The position numbers and the translations under genes are program-made. This document shows, piece after piece, positions 1 through 7,985 of a stretch of 61,827 nt of DNA. Source of the DNA: a virus. The notes beneath the pieces were generated by a model, which made no database searches, was not told where the DNA came from, and saw only the letters and a list, made by a program, of their open reading frames with translations. Location of the stretch: IMG/VR virus record IMGVR_UViG_3300043411_000598, positions 1-61,827 of that record; one strand, 5' to 3'. Position 1 is the stretch's first letter. Each line of letters opens with the position of its first letter.

Positions 1-2
1 GC

Positions 3-2681
3 GCCCGCGCAGTAGCGCGAGAGATGGGCCGTGAGCTAAATCAAGCTGAGCTGCGTGATATCGAGCGCCGCGTGAATTATCACATGCGTTCGCTATCTCG
101 CGCCAATCCTAGCGAATGGGCCGGTAAATCAGAAGATGAGCGGCTTACGGAAGCTGGCGTTGCTGCGGCGCGTGAGATCGTCACTGAGGCCAGGCGGCGC
201 AAGGATAATCTAGAGCGCCGCGTTATCCGGCTATCAGCACTGAATGACTTTGTGGACCGGGATGTAGCTGAGGCGCGGGATAACCCACGTCAAGCCATGA
301 TCGGCGGCGGCGGCATTACTGGGGCGGCTTTGAATGCAGTCGGCATTGGCGCAAGAGCGCCAGACCTTCCGCTTCGTAGTGATGCTGTCTCGCGTATCTT
401 TGCGCCTACGGCAGGCAAGGAGAGCCCCGAGAGCGGCGCTGTCGATCAAGTCGCGCAAGGCGCTTACGGCGATGCTGTCCGTTCGTTGGTTGATGTGTTC
501 GAGGCTGGTAAGCGCCGGGGCATCTGGCGTTTCATTCCGTTCAATGAGCCGGGAACGAACGCCCTCCTCCGCAGAGCGTTGGCAGGCATAACCGAGAATG
601 TGCCGGCTGAATTTACCCGCATGGCAAAGCTTGCGCATGACTACATAGACTTGATGCGCCGTCGCTATAATGCTGCGGGCGGTGCTGTCGGCCGCTTGGA
701 AGATTGGGGTGAGCCGCACCGCTGGAGCGACATTCTCGTTATTCGTGAGGCTAAGCGCCGGGGCAATGGGGACATTGAAGCTGGCCGCAAGCTGATCGCT
801 AAAGACTTCGCCCAAGCGGCAGTACGCCAGCGTTACGTCCATGAAGATGGGCGCATGATGTCCACCGAGGAAGTCATCGGCTTTATGGATGAAGCGCTTC
901 GGACCATCACGACAGACGGCGCCAATAAGCGCTTGCGTGGTGAGACGGCGGAATATTCCCAGTCCGTTACGGCTAACCGCCATCGCGCTCACCGTGAAAT
1001 TCACATTCGCCCTGATGCCGTGGAAGCATTGCTTGGACAATATTCTGAGATGGGGGCGATGGAAAGCCTCCTCCTCCACATGCGGAGTATTGCGCGAGAC
1101 GTTGCTCTCATTGAAACGCTTGGGCCAAACTCAGAGTTGACGGCAGAGCAACTTATCCAGCGCGCTTACGATGAAGACCTGTCAGCTTTCCCAGACAAGA
1201 AGAACCATCTTCAAACCATCCGCGACCACAACCAATATCTATTCGACTATATCGCTGGAAATGCTAACGGGCGGCGCAATGGCCTCAACGCTACAGCCTC
1301 GTTTCTCCGTTCATGGGCGACGTTTAAGAGCCTTGGTTCTACCGTGTGGGCATCGCTAACTGATCCTGTCAACATGCAACACGTAGCGGCGGCGCGCGGG
1401 CTAGATGCTGGACGGCTCTTTATCAACGATCTGGCTATGTTCGTTGGCAATGGCCGCCGCTGGGCAAAGCGTGCGGGCCTTATCACGGATACAGTGGCAG
1501 GCTACGCGGATCGCTTTAACTTCGACAATCTCGCAGCCCCCGATATTGGCGCGCGCGCTGCTTCCTTCACGATGAAGGTAACGGGCCTTAACTGGGTGAC
1601 TGAAGCAAGACGGGCCGCCTTCGGCCTTACCTTCATGGATGCTGTAGGCCATCTCGTGCGCCACAATGAGAGCATCGGTAATCTCAAAGATGCAGACGAT
1701 GCGGCTATTCTCTCTCGCCTGAACATCGATGAAAACACGTGGGCCGTGTGGCGTCTAGCCAAACTGGAAAGCCGTGGCAGTAATCGCACTGTGCTCAGCA
1801 CGCAATCGATCTATGCTATTCCTGATGCGGATATCACCGCCCTCTTCCCTGGTGCTGACGCTGCTCTTACGCGCAACCGTGCAGCAACGGCTCTGCTAGG
1901 CATTATCAAAGACGAGACCAACACTGCTATCATCACAGCGGGTTCACGCGAGCGCGCGGCGATGCTAGGCGATCAGACCAAGAGCGGCGCAGGCACGCTT
2001 GGCGGCGAGCTACGCAGAAGCGTACTCTTGTTCAGATCATTCCCATGGACATTCATGTCTCGCCAGTGGGACTTGGCAAAATCCATCGACGGCGGCGGCA
2101 ATCGTGCAGCCTATGCGGCATCACTTATTGTGAGCACATGGGCCATGGGCGTGCTCATCAATTGGATTTACGACCTAAAAGACGGCCGCGATCCTGGCGC
2201 CATCGATCCGCAATCGGCTGAAGGGCGGCGTAATATCATCGCCGGCCTTATGCGTGGTGGCGGACTTGGGTTCTTTGGTGATTTCCTTTTCGCTAACTCA
2301 GATCCAAGCGGCCGCAGCCAATCGCTGACTTCATCGCTGAGTGGCCCTATCGTCTCGCAAATCGATGAAGTGCAACAGCTTACGCTTGGCAACCTAAACC
2401 AAGAAGCGGCCGGCGAAGATTCTAACTTCGGTCCTGAAGCCGTGACGTTCGCTCAAAGACAAGTCGCTCCGAATTGGTGGTGGTCTAACTCCATCCTGCA
2501 GCGCTATATCTTCAACGCTCTGCAAGAAGAGATTGAGCCTGGCTACAACGCGCGCCGAATGCAGCGCCAGTTTAACAACCGAGGCACAACCTATTACTGG
2601 AACCCAGCGGAGCCGGAAGATATCCGCGCACCTGATTGGTCGCGTGCGGTTGAAGGCGACATGCCGGAACGGGCGAACTGA
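3..2681 (+). CDS. Internal virion protein, C-terminal part (5' truncated)
   Basis: The frame is open from the first full codon at base 3, so the N-terminus lies outside the window; the ATG at 24 is probably internal. The C-terminal third has features I recognise from large internal virion proteins of podophages and related prophages: a segment with FPWTFMSRQWDLA, a hydrophobic stretch encoded at about 2110-2170, the glycine-rich GGGLGFFGDFLF at about 2257-2290, and a tail of the type LQEEIEPGYNARRMQRQF. Such proteins sit in the virion core and are ejected with the DNA to help span the envelope; that role is known for the family and inferred here. The N-terminal visible part is helical and charged. 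The gene ends just before a bidirectional terminator and faces a leftward gene. It may be the partner of the core proteins at 51-58 kb if the genome is circular. Confidence 0.75.
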   Translation, partial: ARAVAREMGRELNQAELRDIERRVNYHMRSLSRANPSEWAGKSEDERLTEAGVAAAREIVTEARRRKDNLERRVIRLSALNDFVDRDVAEARDNPRQAMIGGGGITGAALNAVGIGARAPDLPLRSDAVSRIFAPTAGKESPESGAVDQVAQGAYGDAVRSLVDVFEAGKRRGIWRFIPFNEPGTNALLRRALAGITENVPAEFTRMAKLAHDYIDLMRRRYNAAGGAVGRLEDWGEPHRWSDILVIREAKRRGNGDIEAGRKLIAKDFAQAAVRQRYVHEDGRMMSTEEVIGFMDEALRTITTDGANKRLRGETAEYSQSVTANRHRAHREIHIRPDAVEALLGQYSEMGAMESLLLHMRSIARDVALIETLGPNSELTAEQLIQRAYDEDLSAFPDKKNHLQTIRDHNQYLFDYIAGNANGRRNGLNATASFLRSWATFKSLGSTVWASLTDPVNMQHVAAARGLDAGRLFINDLAMFVGNGRRWAKRAGLITDTVAGYADRFNFDNLAAPDIGARAASFTMKVTGLNWVTEARRAAFGLTFMDAVGHLVRHNESIGNLKDADDAAILSRLNIDENTWAVWRLAKLESRGSNRTVLSTQSIYAIPDADITALFPGADAALTRNRAATALLGIIKDETNTAIITAGSRERAAMLGDQTKSGAGTLGGELRRSVLLFRSFPWTFMSRQWDLAKSIDGGGNRAAYAASLIVSTWAMGVLINWIYDLKDGRDPGAIDPQSAEGRRNIIAGLMRGGGLGFFGDFLFANSDPSGRSQSLTSSLSGPIVSQIDEVQQLTLGNLNQEAAGEDSNFGPEAVTFAQRQVAPNWWWSNSILQRYIFNALQEEIEPGYNARRMQRQFNNRGTTYYWNPAEPEDIRAPDWSRAVEGDMPERAN

Positions 2682-2689
2682 AAACGCAA

Positions 2690-2721
2690 AAAGCGCCCCC
2701 ACCTTTCGATGAGAGCGCTTT
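2690..2721. terminator. Bidirectional terminator between convergent genes
   Basis: The arms aaagcgc (2690-2696) and gcgcttt (2715-2721) pair perfectly. They lie between the stop of the rightward virion gene at 2681 and the stop of the leftward membrane gene at 2726. The A-rich and T-rich flanks suit termination in both directions. Confidence 0.6.
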
Positions 2722-2725
2722 AAGT

Positions 2726-3538
2726 TTACGCAGACTTCTGACCAAAGAAGAGCCCCCGAATGAATGAGGGACGGTCAGCAACGCGGGCCTTGGCGACTTC
2801 GGCCATTTCCAGCGCCTTCTTTTCAAACTGCCGGCGACGGGCTCGCGCTCGACGTTCGGCCGCTTGACGCTCCTTGGCTTCCCAAGGCGTTTCCGGTTTC
2901 GGCTTATGCAGGGCCGTATTAGCCCAACCGAGAGTGCCGTAAACGAAAACCGCCGCCAACAAAGCCGCGAACCATGCGCCATCAATGCGCGCGGTGCGAA
3001 CTTCATCGGCCTTCTTTAGCTCAATCTGAGCGGCGGCCATTTGCTCTGAACTCACGTAGCATTGTTCGCCCGGAGCAAGTTCGATGCAGTGACCAATCGC
3101 CGTTTCGCGGTCGATTGTGTAGCGCTCGGACTCGATGTATTCGAGACGAGACGCCCGCTGCACCTGTAACGAGAGTGCGTTGGTGAAGAAGATGATCGGG
3201 ATAATCAGGAGCGCGCGGGAGACGGTTTGCGCCGCCTTCGCTCGCTCGCGATGTTTTGGACGAGGATCAGCTTCAAGTTCAGCTACAGAGCCAAAGCCTA
3301 GGACCGCCAAAATCCCAGACCCGTAGCTGAGGCCAATCTCCAACGCGGCAAGTGAAATCGCCACGCCAAGAAGATTGACCGTTTCCGTTGTCGATTGGCT
3401 AATGCCAGCGGCGGTGAAAAGTTCAACGCAGGTGAGCACGCCAAAAGACGCCAGCGTAAGCGGAAGGTTGCGACCTGAGATGCAGGCTGCCTTCCATGCG
3501 CGCTTGAGCTTAGCGCGAAGCGGTTTAGTATCAGTCAT
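2726..3538 (-). CDS. Four-helix inner-membrane protein, possible lysogenic conversion gene
   Basis: The 270-residue product has four predicted membrane segments (about residues 26-46, 55-83, 107-124 and 187-209), an extracytoplasmic loop (125-186) with two cysteines (C151, C160), and a long basic, arginine-rich C-terminal tail (210-270). I do not recognise a family. It is transcribed against the late genes on both sides, has its own consensus promoter at 3805-3833, and is closed by the shared terminator at 2690-2721. That arrangement is typical of prophage morons, so superinfection exclusion or envelope modification is a reasonable guess, not a demonstrated role. The ribosome site AAAGGGG lies about 11 bases before the ATG. 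A leader of about 260 nt containing a terminator-like hairpin precedes it. Confidence 0.7.
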   Translation of the reverse strand: MTDTKPLRAKLKRAWKAACISGRNLPLTLASFGVLTCVELFTAAGISQSTTETVNLLGVAISLAALEIGLSYGSGILAVLGFGSVAELEADPRPKHRERAKAAQTVSRALLIIPIIFFTNALSLQVQRASRLEYIESERYTIDRETAIGHCIELAPGEQCYVSSEQMAAAQIELKKADEVRTARIDGAWFAALLAAVFVYGTLGWANTALHKPKPETPWEAKERQAAERRARARRRQFEKKALEMAEVAKARVADRPSFIRGLFFGQKSA

Positions 3539-3569
3539 TGGGCTAACGCCCCTTTCGTAAGAAAGCGCG

Positions 3570-3604
3570 CGCCGGGGTTCAGAGTTCGATGGCTGGCCCC
3601 GGCG
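3570..3604. other. GC-rich hairpin in the leader of the leftward membrane gene
   Basis: The arms cgccgggg (3570-3577) and ccccggcg (3597-3604) form a perfect 8-bp stem with a 19-nt loop. It lies in the untranslated leader just upstream of the leftward ATG at 3538. No T-run follows on either strand, so it is more likely a leader structure than a terminator. Confidence 0.4.
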
Positions 3605-3650
3605 TGGCGGTTTGTTGGGCGGGGATGTGCAGTCCCCTTACCCTAGACGC

Positions 3651-3688
3651 AAAAAGACCCAGGCAAGCTTCTCCAGCCGGCCCAGGTC
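3651..3688 (-). terminator. Intrinsic terminator inside a leftward leader
   Basis: Reading leftward, the arms (plus-strand positions 3680-3688 and 3656-3664) form a 9-bp stem if two G-U wobbles are allowed, with a 15-nt loop, followed directly by five U (3651-3655). This is the layout of a Rho-independent terminator. It stands between the leftward promoter at 3805-3833 and the membrane-protein gene starting at 3538, so it acts either as an attenuator or as the end of a separate small RNA. Confidence 0.5.
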
Positions 3689-3798
3689 CGTTTTAAAATG
3701 TCGTCTGGATGTCCCCGACTTCTTCCCGTTCTTGAGGCCTTTGCGGCTCAACCTCTTCGGCGTTTTCCTAGTTCGGTGCGGCGGGGGCCGGATCGACA
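3651..3798 (-). ncRNA. Candidate ~150-nt small RNA or attenuated leader
   Basis: A transcript starting about 7 bases after the -10 box at 3805-3810 would run from about 3798 to the U-run at 3651. I see no convincing open reading frame with a spaced ribosome site in it. The boundaries rest only on the promoter and terminator signals; RNA evidence is lacking. Confidence 0.35.
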
Positions 3799-3804
3799 GG
3801 TGGG

Positions 3805-3833
3805 AATATACCAAGGCCCGCTCATGGTGTCAA
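3805..3833 (-). promoter_or_regulatory. Near-consensus sigma70-type promoter, leftward
   Basis: On the minus strand TTGACA (plus positions 3828-3833) is followed after exactly 17 bases by TATATT (3805-3810). It points toward the membrane-protein gene and away from the ribbon-helix-helix gene that starts at 3904. It is the best-looking promoter in the window. Confidence 0.7.
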
Positions 3834-3903
3834 TACGCAATGTAACTACATGACGTAGATATAATGTTTGACTAACAGGTGTCGGGGCTGGCATATCAGG
3901 CCT

Positions 3904-4083
3904 ATGGCAAACACCTTTCCGAAGCGGTGGACCGAAGCATTCCAGATGCGGGTTGCGCCCGAATTTCTTGAGAAGCTTGATCGGATTAGCGCTGGCTTAG
4001 GACTGACCCGTTCGGAGGCAATTCGGATGCTGGTGGACGAAGCAGACGCCAAGCTTGAGACTAAGGCCAAACGCTCCCGCTAG
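3904..4083 (+). CDS. Ribbon-helix-helix DNA-binding protein
   Basis: The 59-residue product begins MANTFPKRW and carries the ribbon-helix-helix pattern: a short strand (EAFQMRVAPEFLEKL), a helix, then the typical GLTRSEAIRMLVDEA segment, with a basic tail. I chose the ATG at 3904; an in-frame TTG at 3868 would add 12 unlikely residues. The gene is divergent from the leftward membrane gene and lies just behind its promoter at 3805-3833, so it may regulate that promoter. Proteins of this fold usually bind DNA as dimers to short palindromes; the target is not known. Confidence 0.65.
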   Translation: MANTFPKRWTEAFQMRVAPEFLEKLDRISAGLGLTRSEAIRMLVDEADAKLETKAKRSR

Positions 4084-4208
4084 CCCACAATCCACGCCAG
4101 CGCCGATTCCAGCCAAGCCGCAATCAGATCAGCGCAAACCGTGATCGCCACCCATAGGGGGATAGAGAGGCATAGGGCTATAACGTGCCGCGCTTCGGGG
4201 TGACGCAT
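4080..4208 (-). CDS. Possible 42-residue membrane peptide
   Basis: A leftward frame from the ATG at 4208 encodes 42 residues with one strongly hydrophobic segment (ALCLSIPLWVAITVCADLI). Its TAG stop overlaps the stop of the ribbon-helix-helix gene. A GTG slightly upstream is an alternative start, preceded by an AGAGGGG at long spacing. It may be chance coding; codon-level support is thin. Confidence 0.3.
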   Translation of the reverse strand: MRHPEARHVIALCLSIPLWVAITVCADLIAAWLESALAWIVG

Positions 4209-4272
4209 AGGGATTACTAACACGAGTTGGTAAGCCCCTCTACCCTCGCTTAGGCCAGATAATCTTGGCCTT

Positions 4273-6426
4273 ATGACCGTAAGCACAACCGACTGCCGTT
4301 TCGCCTACTCCGGCGATGGCGTGACCACAGCGTTTAGCTTTCCTCGGAAGGTTATCAGCGCCTCTGACATTACGGTTTATCTGGTCGATGAAACGACCGA
4401 TACAAGCACGCTTCAAACGAACCCGGCGAACTATACCTTTATGGGTTCCGGTTTGTCGAATGGCATTTACGCCACGGCGACCATCACGTTCGTAACGGCC
4501 CCTACTTCAGACCAGCAAGTCGTTATCTTTCGGGATGGCGACTTAGTTCAAGAGGTGGATTTCGAGAGCGAGACGGATGTTCAGGCAGCGCTGAACCGCT
4601 TCGCAGATCGTGACGAAATGAAGCTGCAGCGTTTGAGCGATCAGATCGCGCGCTCGCTTCGCATGGATGACGGCGACCCAGAAGCGACCATGCCGGCGCT
4701 TCCACACAAGGCGTTGCTGGCTAGCAAAATCCTTGGCTTCGACACGGACGGTAATCCAGAGCCGGTTGAAAATAACGGATCCTCGAACGCTGTAACTGCT
4801 GCTGGGTCAACAACCGCGCGCACGCTTGCAGATCGTTTCGGCGATGTCGTGAACGTTCTGGATTTTGGCGCCGTTGGCAATGGCGTCACCGACGACACGA
4901 CGGCGATTAATGCCGCGAACACTTTTGCAGTCGCGGAAGCGCGTGCGCTCTATTTCCCTGGCGGCTATACGTTCCTCTACACCGGCAATGGCCTCACCGG
5001 TTCGGCGATGCGCCTTCTTGGCGACGGCATCTCGCAGTCCGTCATCGTGCTCGGCGCTGGCAAATACCTTGTAAATGACAGCGCGCTTTGGGGCTCGTTC
5101 TATATGAGCGGGCTTCGGATTGTGGATGGCGCCGGCGCTGTGCGCAGCACCTACACAAGCACGATGGTGCAGCTCACCTTCCAGATCAACGACTGCTATT
5201 TCTACGGATATACTGGGCCGTGCATCTCGAACAATTCGAGCGACAACCCGCACTGGCACATTGAGAATTGCATCTTCTGGGGCGGCGATGACACCACGTG
5301 CGTTGGCATTGCGCTGAAGGGTTTGACGGACTCAAACTTCATCGCTCACAACACGTTCCGCAAGAACAAGGTTTGCATCAAGCTCGGTGATGGCGGCAAC
5401 AACGCCTATGTCGATTTCAACGACTTCGTTCAATATGACGGCGGCACGGGCCGGGTTGCGATCCATGTTGTGCCGGATGCGGACGGCACGAACGCGGGAA
5501 CCGGCCTCGTCGTTGGCAAGTCCAACAAGTTCGGCAACGAGAACATCGATAGCTCAGACTTCCGCATCGTCTATGCGGATGAACTGAGCGGCACGTATTT
5601 TGGCGACAAGCTGCCGGATACGTCCACTAACTCGACGGGCTATATTCGCGGCCACAATATCGGCGGCGCGTTCATTGGCGGCGGCTCCAGCCCACAACAA
5701 CCGCTGATCAAGTCGATGACCAAGCGCGTCTTTGGATGCAGCTATACCAATATCGCGATCGGCGGAACGCCTCCGACTTATATCTTGGAGTTTTCACAGA
5801 CGCCGGATGCGCTCGGCGCGAGCGATCCCGAATGGAATTTGATCGGGCCGGTGGTGTTCGATGGCTTTGAGGCTGACGATCTTGCGGGCTTTGCGGCCTG
5901 CTCATCGTACAACAGCGTCAAGGTCTTTGACCCTTCTGGCAGTTCCACATGGAAAACAAAGCAGCCCATCGTAATCGAAAAGCCAGATGACGGTGCCGTA
6001 GGTGCAGCGCTTTGGTTGTATCACAATAGCGCTTCACCAGCAGCGAGCGACATCGCGGGGCTTCTGGTGGTGCGCGGCAACGACAGCGCTGGCAACGTTA
6101 TGAACTACGGCGACGTGCGTCTGTATATCGACGATCCGACCGACGGATCGGAAGACTCGCAATGGCAGATCAGCACGATTGTAGGCGGCGCGTACGCTGC
6201 TCGCCTAGTGGTTCAAAATGGCATCTATTACGCTGGCGGTTCTGACCCCGGCGCCGGTAAGTTCAACGGATTGGCTTTTCACGTTGAGGGCACGCAGGTC
6301 GTTGGCGCGCAAGGCGCAGCGGTGTCGGATGCTTTGACGGGTGGAAGCGCGACGGCTGCCGACTGCGCGACCCAGCTCAATCTCATTCTGGCGCGCCTTC
6401 GGGCGCATGGACTTATCGCTGCGTAG
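4273..6426 (+). CDS. Tailspike 1: T7 gp17-like anchor plus pectate-lyase-type beta-helix
   Basis: The 717-residue product has an N-terminal region (about 1-150) resembling the T7 tail-fibre gp17 anchor (FAYSGDGVTTAFSFP, later VQAALNRFADRDEMKLQRL). A pectate-lyase-3 type beta-helix starts near residue 194 (VLDFGAVGNGVTDDTTAI), and the C-terminus ends in a helix (CATQLNLILARLRAHGLI) common at the ends of phage spike proteins. It would sit on the tail and bind, perhaps depolymerise, host surface polysaccharide. Bases 4862-5808 are repeated without indels in the second spike at 60881-61827. An inverted repeat (ggcca 4253-4257, tggcc 4266-4270) lies just before the ATG. There is no strong ribosome site. 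The enzyme activity and substrate are not evident from sequence alone. Confidence 0.8.
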   Translation: MTVSTTDCRFAYSGDGVTTAFSFPRKVISASDITVYLVDETTDTSTLQTNPANYTFMGSGLSNGIYATATITFVTAPTSDQQVVIFRDGDLVQEVDFESETDVQAALNRFADRDEMKLQRLSDQIARSLRMDDGDPEATMPALPHKALLASKILGFDTDGNPEPVENNGSSNAVTAAGSTTARTLADRFGDVVNVLDFGAVGNGVTDDTTAINAANTFAVAEARALYFPGGYTFLYTGNGLTGSAMRLLGDGISQSVIVLGAGKYLVNDSALWGSFYMSGLRIVDGAGAVRSTYTSTMVQLTFQINDCYFYGYTGPCISNNSSDNPHWHIENCIFWGGDDTTCVGIALKGLTDSNFIAHNTFRKNKVCIKLGDGGNNAYVDFNDFVQYDGGTGRVAIHVVPDADGTNAGTGLVVGKSNKFGNENIDSSDFRIVYADELSGTYFGDKLPDTSTNSTGYIRGHNIGGAFIGGGSSPQQPLIKSMTKRVFGCSYTNIAIGGTPPTYILEFSQTPDALGASDPEWNLIGPVVFDGFEADDLAGFAACSSYNSVKVFDPSGSSTWKTKQPIVIEKPDDGAVGAALWLYHNSASPAASDIAGLLVVRGNDSAGNVMNYGDVRLYIDDPTDGSEDSQWQISTIVGGAYAARLVVQNGIYYAGGSDPGAGKFNGLAFHVEGTQVVGAQGAAVSDALTGGSATAADCATQLNLILARLRAHGLIAA
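4862..5808 (+). repeat. Copy 1 of the shared tailspike beta-helix segment
   Basis: This segment matches 60881-61827 at a constant offset of 56019 bases with no visible insertion or deletion. Similarity is moderate at the start and rises rightward. The final 118 bases (5691-5808) are identical to 61710-61827. Confidence 0.9.
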
Positions 6427-6442
6427 CGCGTAAGACCGCCGT

Positions 6443-6718
6443 GTGAGATTGCTGGCGTTTTCCGCGTGTTTGTTTTTCGCTTCGTGCGCTCCGGTGGAGA
6501 CGTCGCGTGATGTTGCTATCGAAAGCGGCGCGCTCGTCTGTCCATCCCGCCAAGCCCTCAGCGATGCGATCCAAGCCGGATGGGAAACGCCAGCGTGTCG
6601 CACAACAACATCCGACACCGAAGCCACGCTGATTGCCGACGAGCGTGGCGAGCTTCGCGTTCGCATCGATGGTGAAAGCGCTGACGCCTTCGTGCAGGCC
6701 AGCGCGCTCACTCACTAG
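6443..6718 (+). CDS. Small lipoprotein in the lysis region
   Basis: The 91-residue product starts with GTG at 6443. It has a signal peptide ending in a lipobox (CLFFASC, lipidated cysteine at residue 15), then a soluble domain with two more cysteines. It is 16 bases after the tailspike and just before the holin. I do not recognise the family. It may be an envelope lipoprotein of the lysis or exclusion type. It is distinct from the o-spanin candidate at 7680. Confidence 0.6.
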   Translation: MRLLAFSACLFFASCAPVETSRDVAIESGALVCPSRQALSDAIQAGWETPACRTTTSDTEATLIADERGELRVRIDGESADAFVQASALTH

Positions 6719-6761
6719 CCCCAAGCCCCCGTTCCACGTAGAACGCCATAAGCTTGGGCTC

Positions 6762-7079
6762 ATGGATTGGCTTGCTCTCCGAGACTACGCACGCAACCTT
6801 CTCGCCAAGATCGCGAATAGCGGCTGGCGGCCTATCTTCGGCTGGGGCGGCGTCCCGTTCTTTTACACCCTGCTCAAGTTCTCGTACATTGAAGCGGTTG
6901 CGAACCAGCTTCCCCTGCCCGATGGCTATTACTTGGCGGTCAACGCCCTCTTCGGGCTTTACCTTGGCGCCTTCGTTGCGCGTGGCGTTGAGAAGGCTGT
7001 TGAGCGCCACCAGAACGGCCGCACACAGCCAAACTCTCCAACCCCTGAGGGTGGCCTTGTGAATCAAGGAGCGCTCTAA
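6762..7079 (+). CDS. Putative holin (3TM-type family)
   Basis: The 105-residue product starts at the ATG at 6762. It has the GWRPIFGWGG segment followed by hydrophobic stretches (about 30-48 and 60-78) and a conserved-looking GAFVARGVEKAVER before a hydrophilic tail. This pattern is like the phage holin family whose members read GWRP-GW-...-RT-EK. A holin would collect in the inner membrane and open it at lysis time. It lies directly upstream of the spanin genes and overlaps the next start as TAATG. The family assignment is by eye. Confidence 0.6.
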   Translation: MDWLALRDYARNLLAKIANSGWRPIFGWGGVPFFYTLLKFSYIEAVANQLPLPDGYYLAVNALFGLYLGAFVARGVEKAVERHQNGRTQPNSPTPEGGLVNQGAL

Positions 7080-7177
7080 TGGCTATCGTTCGCGGCGTCT
7101 GCATGTTGTTCGGATGCATGGCGATTATCGCTGGCCTCGTGCTGATCGCCTACCTTTTCGATTGGAACGTGGTCTAG
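7079..7177 (+). CDS. 32-residue single-helix membrane protein
   Basis: A short frame starts at the ATG overlapping the holin stop (TAATG) and ends at the TAG directly before the GTG of the spanin gene. It encodes one hydrophobic helix (CMAIIAGLVLIAYLF). The tight coupling on both sides supports translation. A role in lysis timing is a guess from position. Confidence 0.5.
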   Translation: MAIVRGVCMLFGCMAIIAGLVLIAYLFDWNVV

Positions 7178-7807
7178 GTGCTGCTTTTAATCGCCTTCGG
7201 TTTTGGCTGGGTCGCAAGCTCGCTTCATACACAATATTGGGCGAAGCTGAAACCAGCCGTGGGGCGCGCGCTGGCTGCTGTGTTTGGTCGGCAGCCAGCG
7301 TTAGCGTCTGTGCCAGGGGGCCAAGTTGCGGCGACGGTTATTGTTGAGCCCAACGAAAACCCAAAACAAATCCGCCCTACCATACGACCATTCCTCTCGG
7401 GGATCTCGATGCCTTTCGGTGTGCCGTGGCGTTTAATCGGGTGCGTGGCAGTCGCCGCGCTTGTGCTCGGTATCCTATATTTTTACGGGGAATCTCGCTA
7501 CGCCGAAGGCGCGGCAGTCGAACGCGGCGAGTGGCAACAGAAGTATATGGACGCCCAAGAGCGGGCTCGCCACGCAGAGTATGATCTAGCAATGGATCGC
7601 CTCTCCCGCGAACAAGAAGCAGAACGTTTACGGGTTTCACGTGAAGCTAATTTAGCCCGTGTTCGCCAAGAGATAGCCAATGCACCCGATCTGGAAGCTC
7701 AGTACGCCGCTTATCTTGCTCACCGCGACAGCCTGCGCGCACAATCCGCCGAACGTCTCGCTGGGGCTAGGACCGATTATCTGTCCAGCATCGCTCCAGA
7801 CGCATGA
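7178..7807 (+). CDS. Rz-like inner-membrane spanin with N-terminal extension
   Basis: From the GTG at 7178 the product is 209 residues: a first hydrophobic segment (1-15), a linker, a second membrane segment (about 84-102, LIGCVAVAALVLGILYFYG), then a charged coiled coil (105-175). The second helix plus periplasmic coiled coil is the usual Rz layout. An in-frame ATG at 7409 preceded by gggga would give a normal 132-residue Rz, so the first 77 residues may be a real extension or an upstream leader. An o-spanin gene begins inside it in another frame, which supports the call strongly. i-spanins pair with o-spanins to fuse inner and outer membranes at lysis. Confidence 0.7.
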   Translation: MLLLIAFGFGWVASSLHTQYWAKLKPAVGRALAAVFGRQPALASVPGGQVAATVIVEPNENPKQIRPTIRPFLSGISMPFGVPWRLIGCVAVAALVLGILYFYGESRYAEGAAVERGEWQQKYMDAQERARHAEYDLAMDRLSREQEAERLRVSREANLARVRQEIANAPDLEAQYAAYLAHRDSLRAQSAERLAGARTDYLSSIAPDA

Positions 7808-7985
7808 GCCAGGACCAGGCCCGATTGATCGAGCCATTCTGGAAACGCTTCCGCCCTCTGCCGTCACCTACTTCATGGACTACGGGGTCCAAGTCGAAAG
7901 CTCCTTGGACGCTGCCAACGCCAAGGGCGATGAAGCGCTAGAAGCGTGTGCGGATTATAACCGCCGCCTAGCGGAGGCCCGCTAA
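7680..7985 (+). CDS. Rz1-like outer-membrane spanin (lipoprotein)
   Basis: The 101-residue product starts with ATG at 7680 inside the Rz-like gene in a different frame and runs past its end. It has a signal peptide with a lipobox ending in TATAC (cysteine at residue 19) and a following proline-containing region (HNPPNV), as in o-spanins. The overlapping-frame arrangement with the i-spanin is a known hallmark of Rz/Rz1 pairs. Its stop overlaps the next start as TAATG. Confidence 0.7.
   Translation: MHPIWKLSTPLILLTATACAHNPPNVSLGLGPIICPASLQTHEPGPGPIDRAILETLPPSAVTYFMDYGVQVESSLDAANAKGDEALEACADYNRRLAEAR

Noticed and set aside
234-1079. Long leftward frame of 281 codons opposite the internal virion protein
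   Set aside because: It is antisense to a protein with clear family features and has no ribosome site or recognisable motif; it reflects codon bias of the real gene.
3612-3845. Rightward 77-codon frame upstream of the ribbon-helix-helix gene
   Set aside because: It crosses the leftward promoter and terminator signals, has no ribosome site and an unlikely basic composition.
4807-5259. Long leftward frame of 150 codons opposite tailspike 1, with a similar frame opposite tailspike 2
   Set aside because: The recurrence only mirrors the duplicated sense sequence; the product has no domain features.
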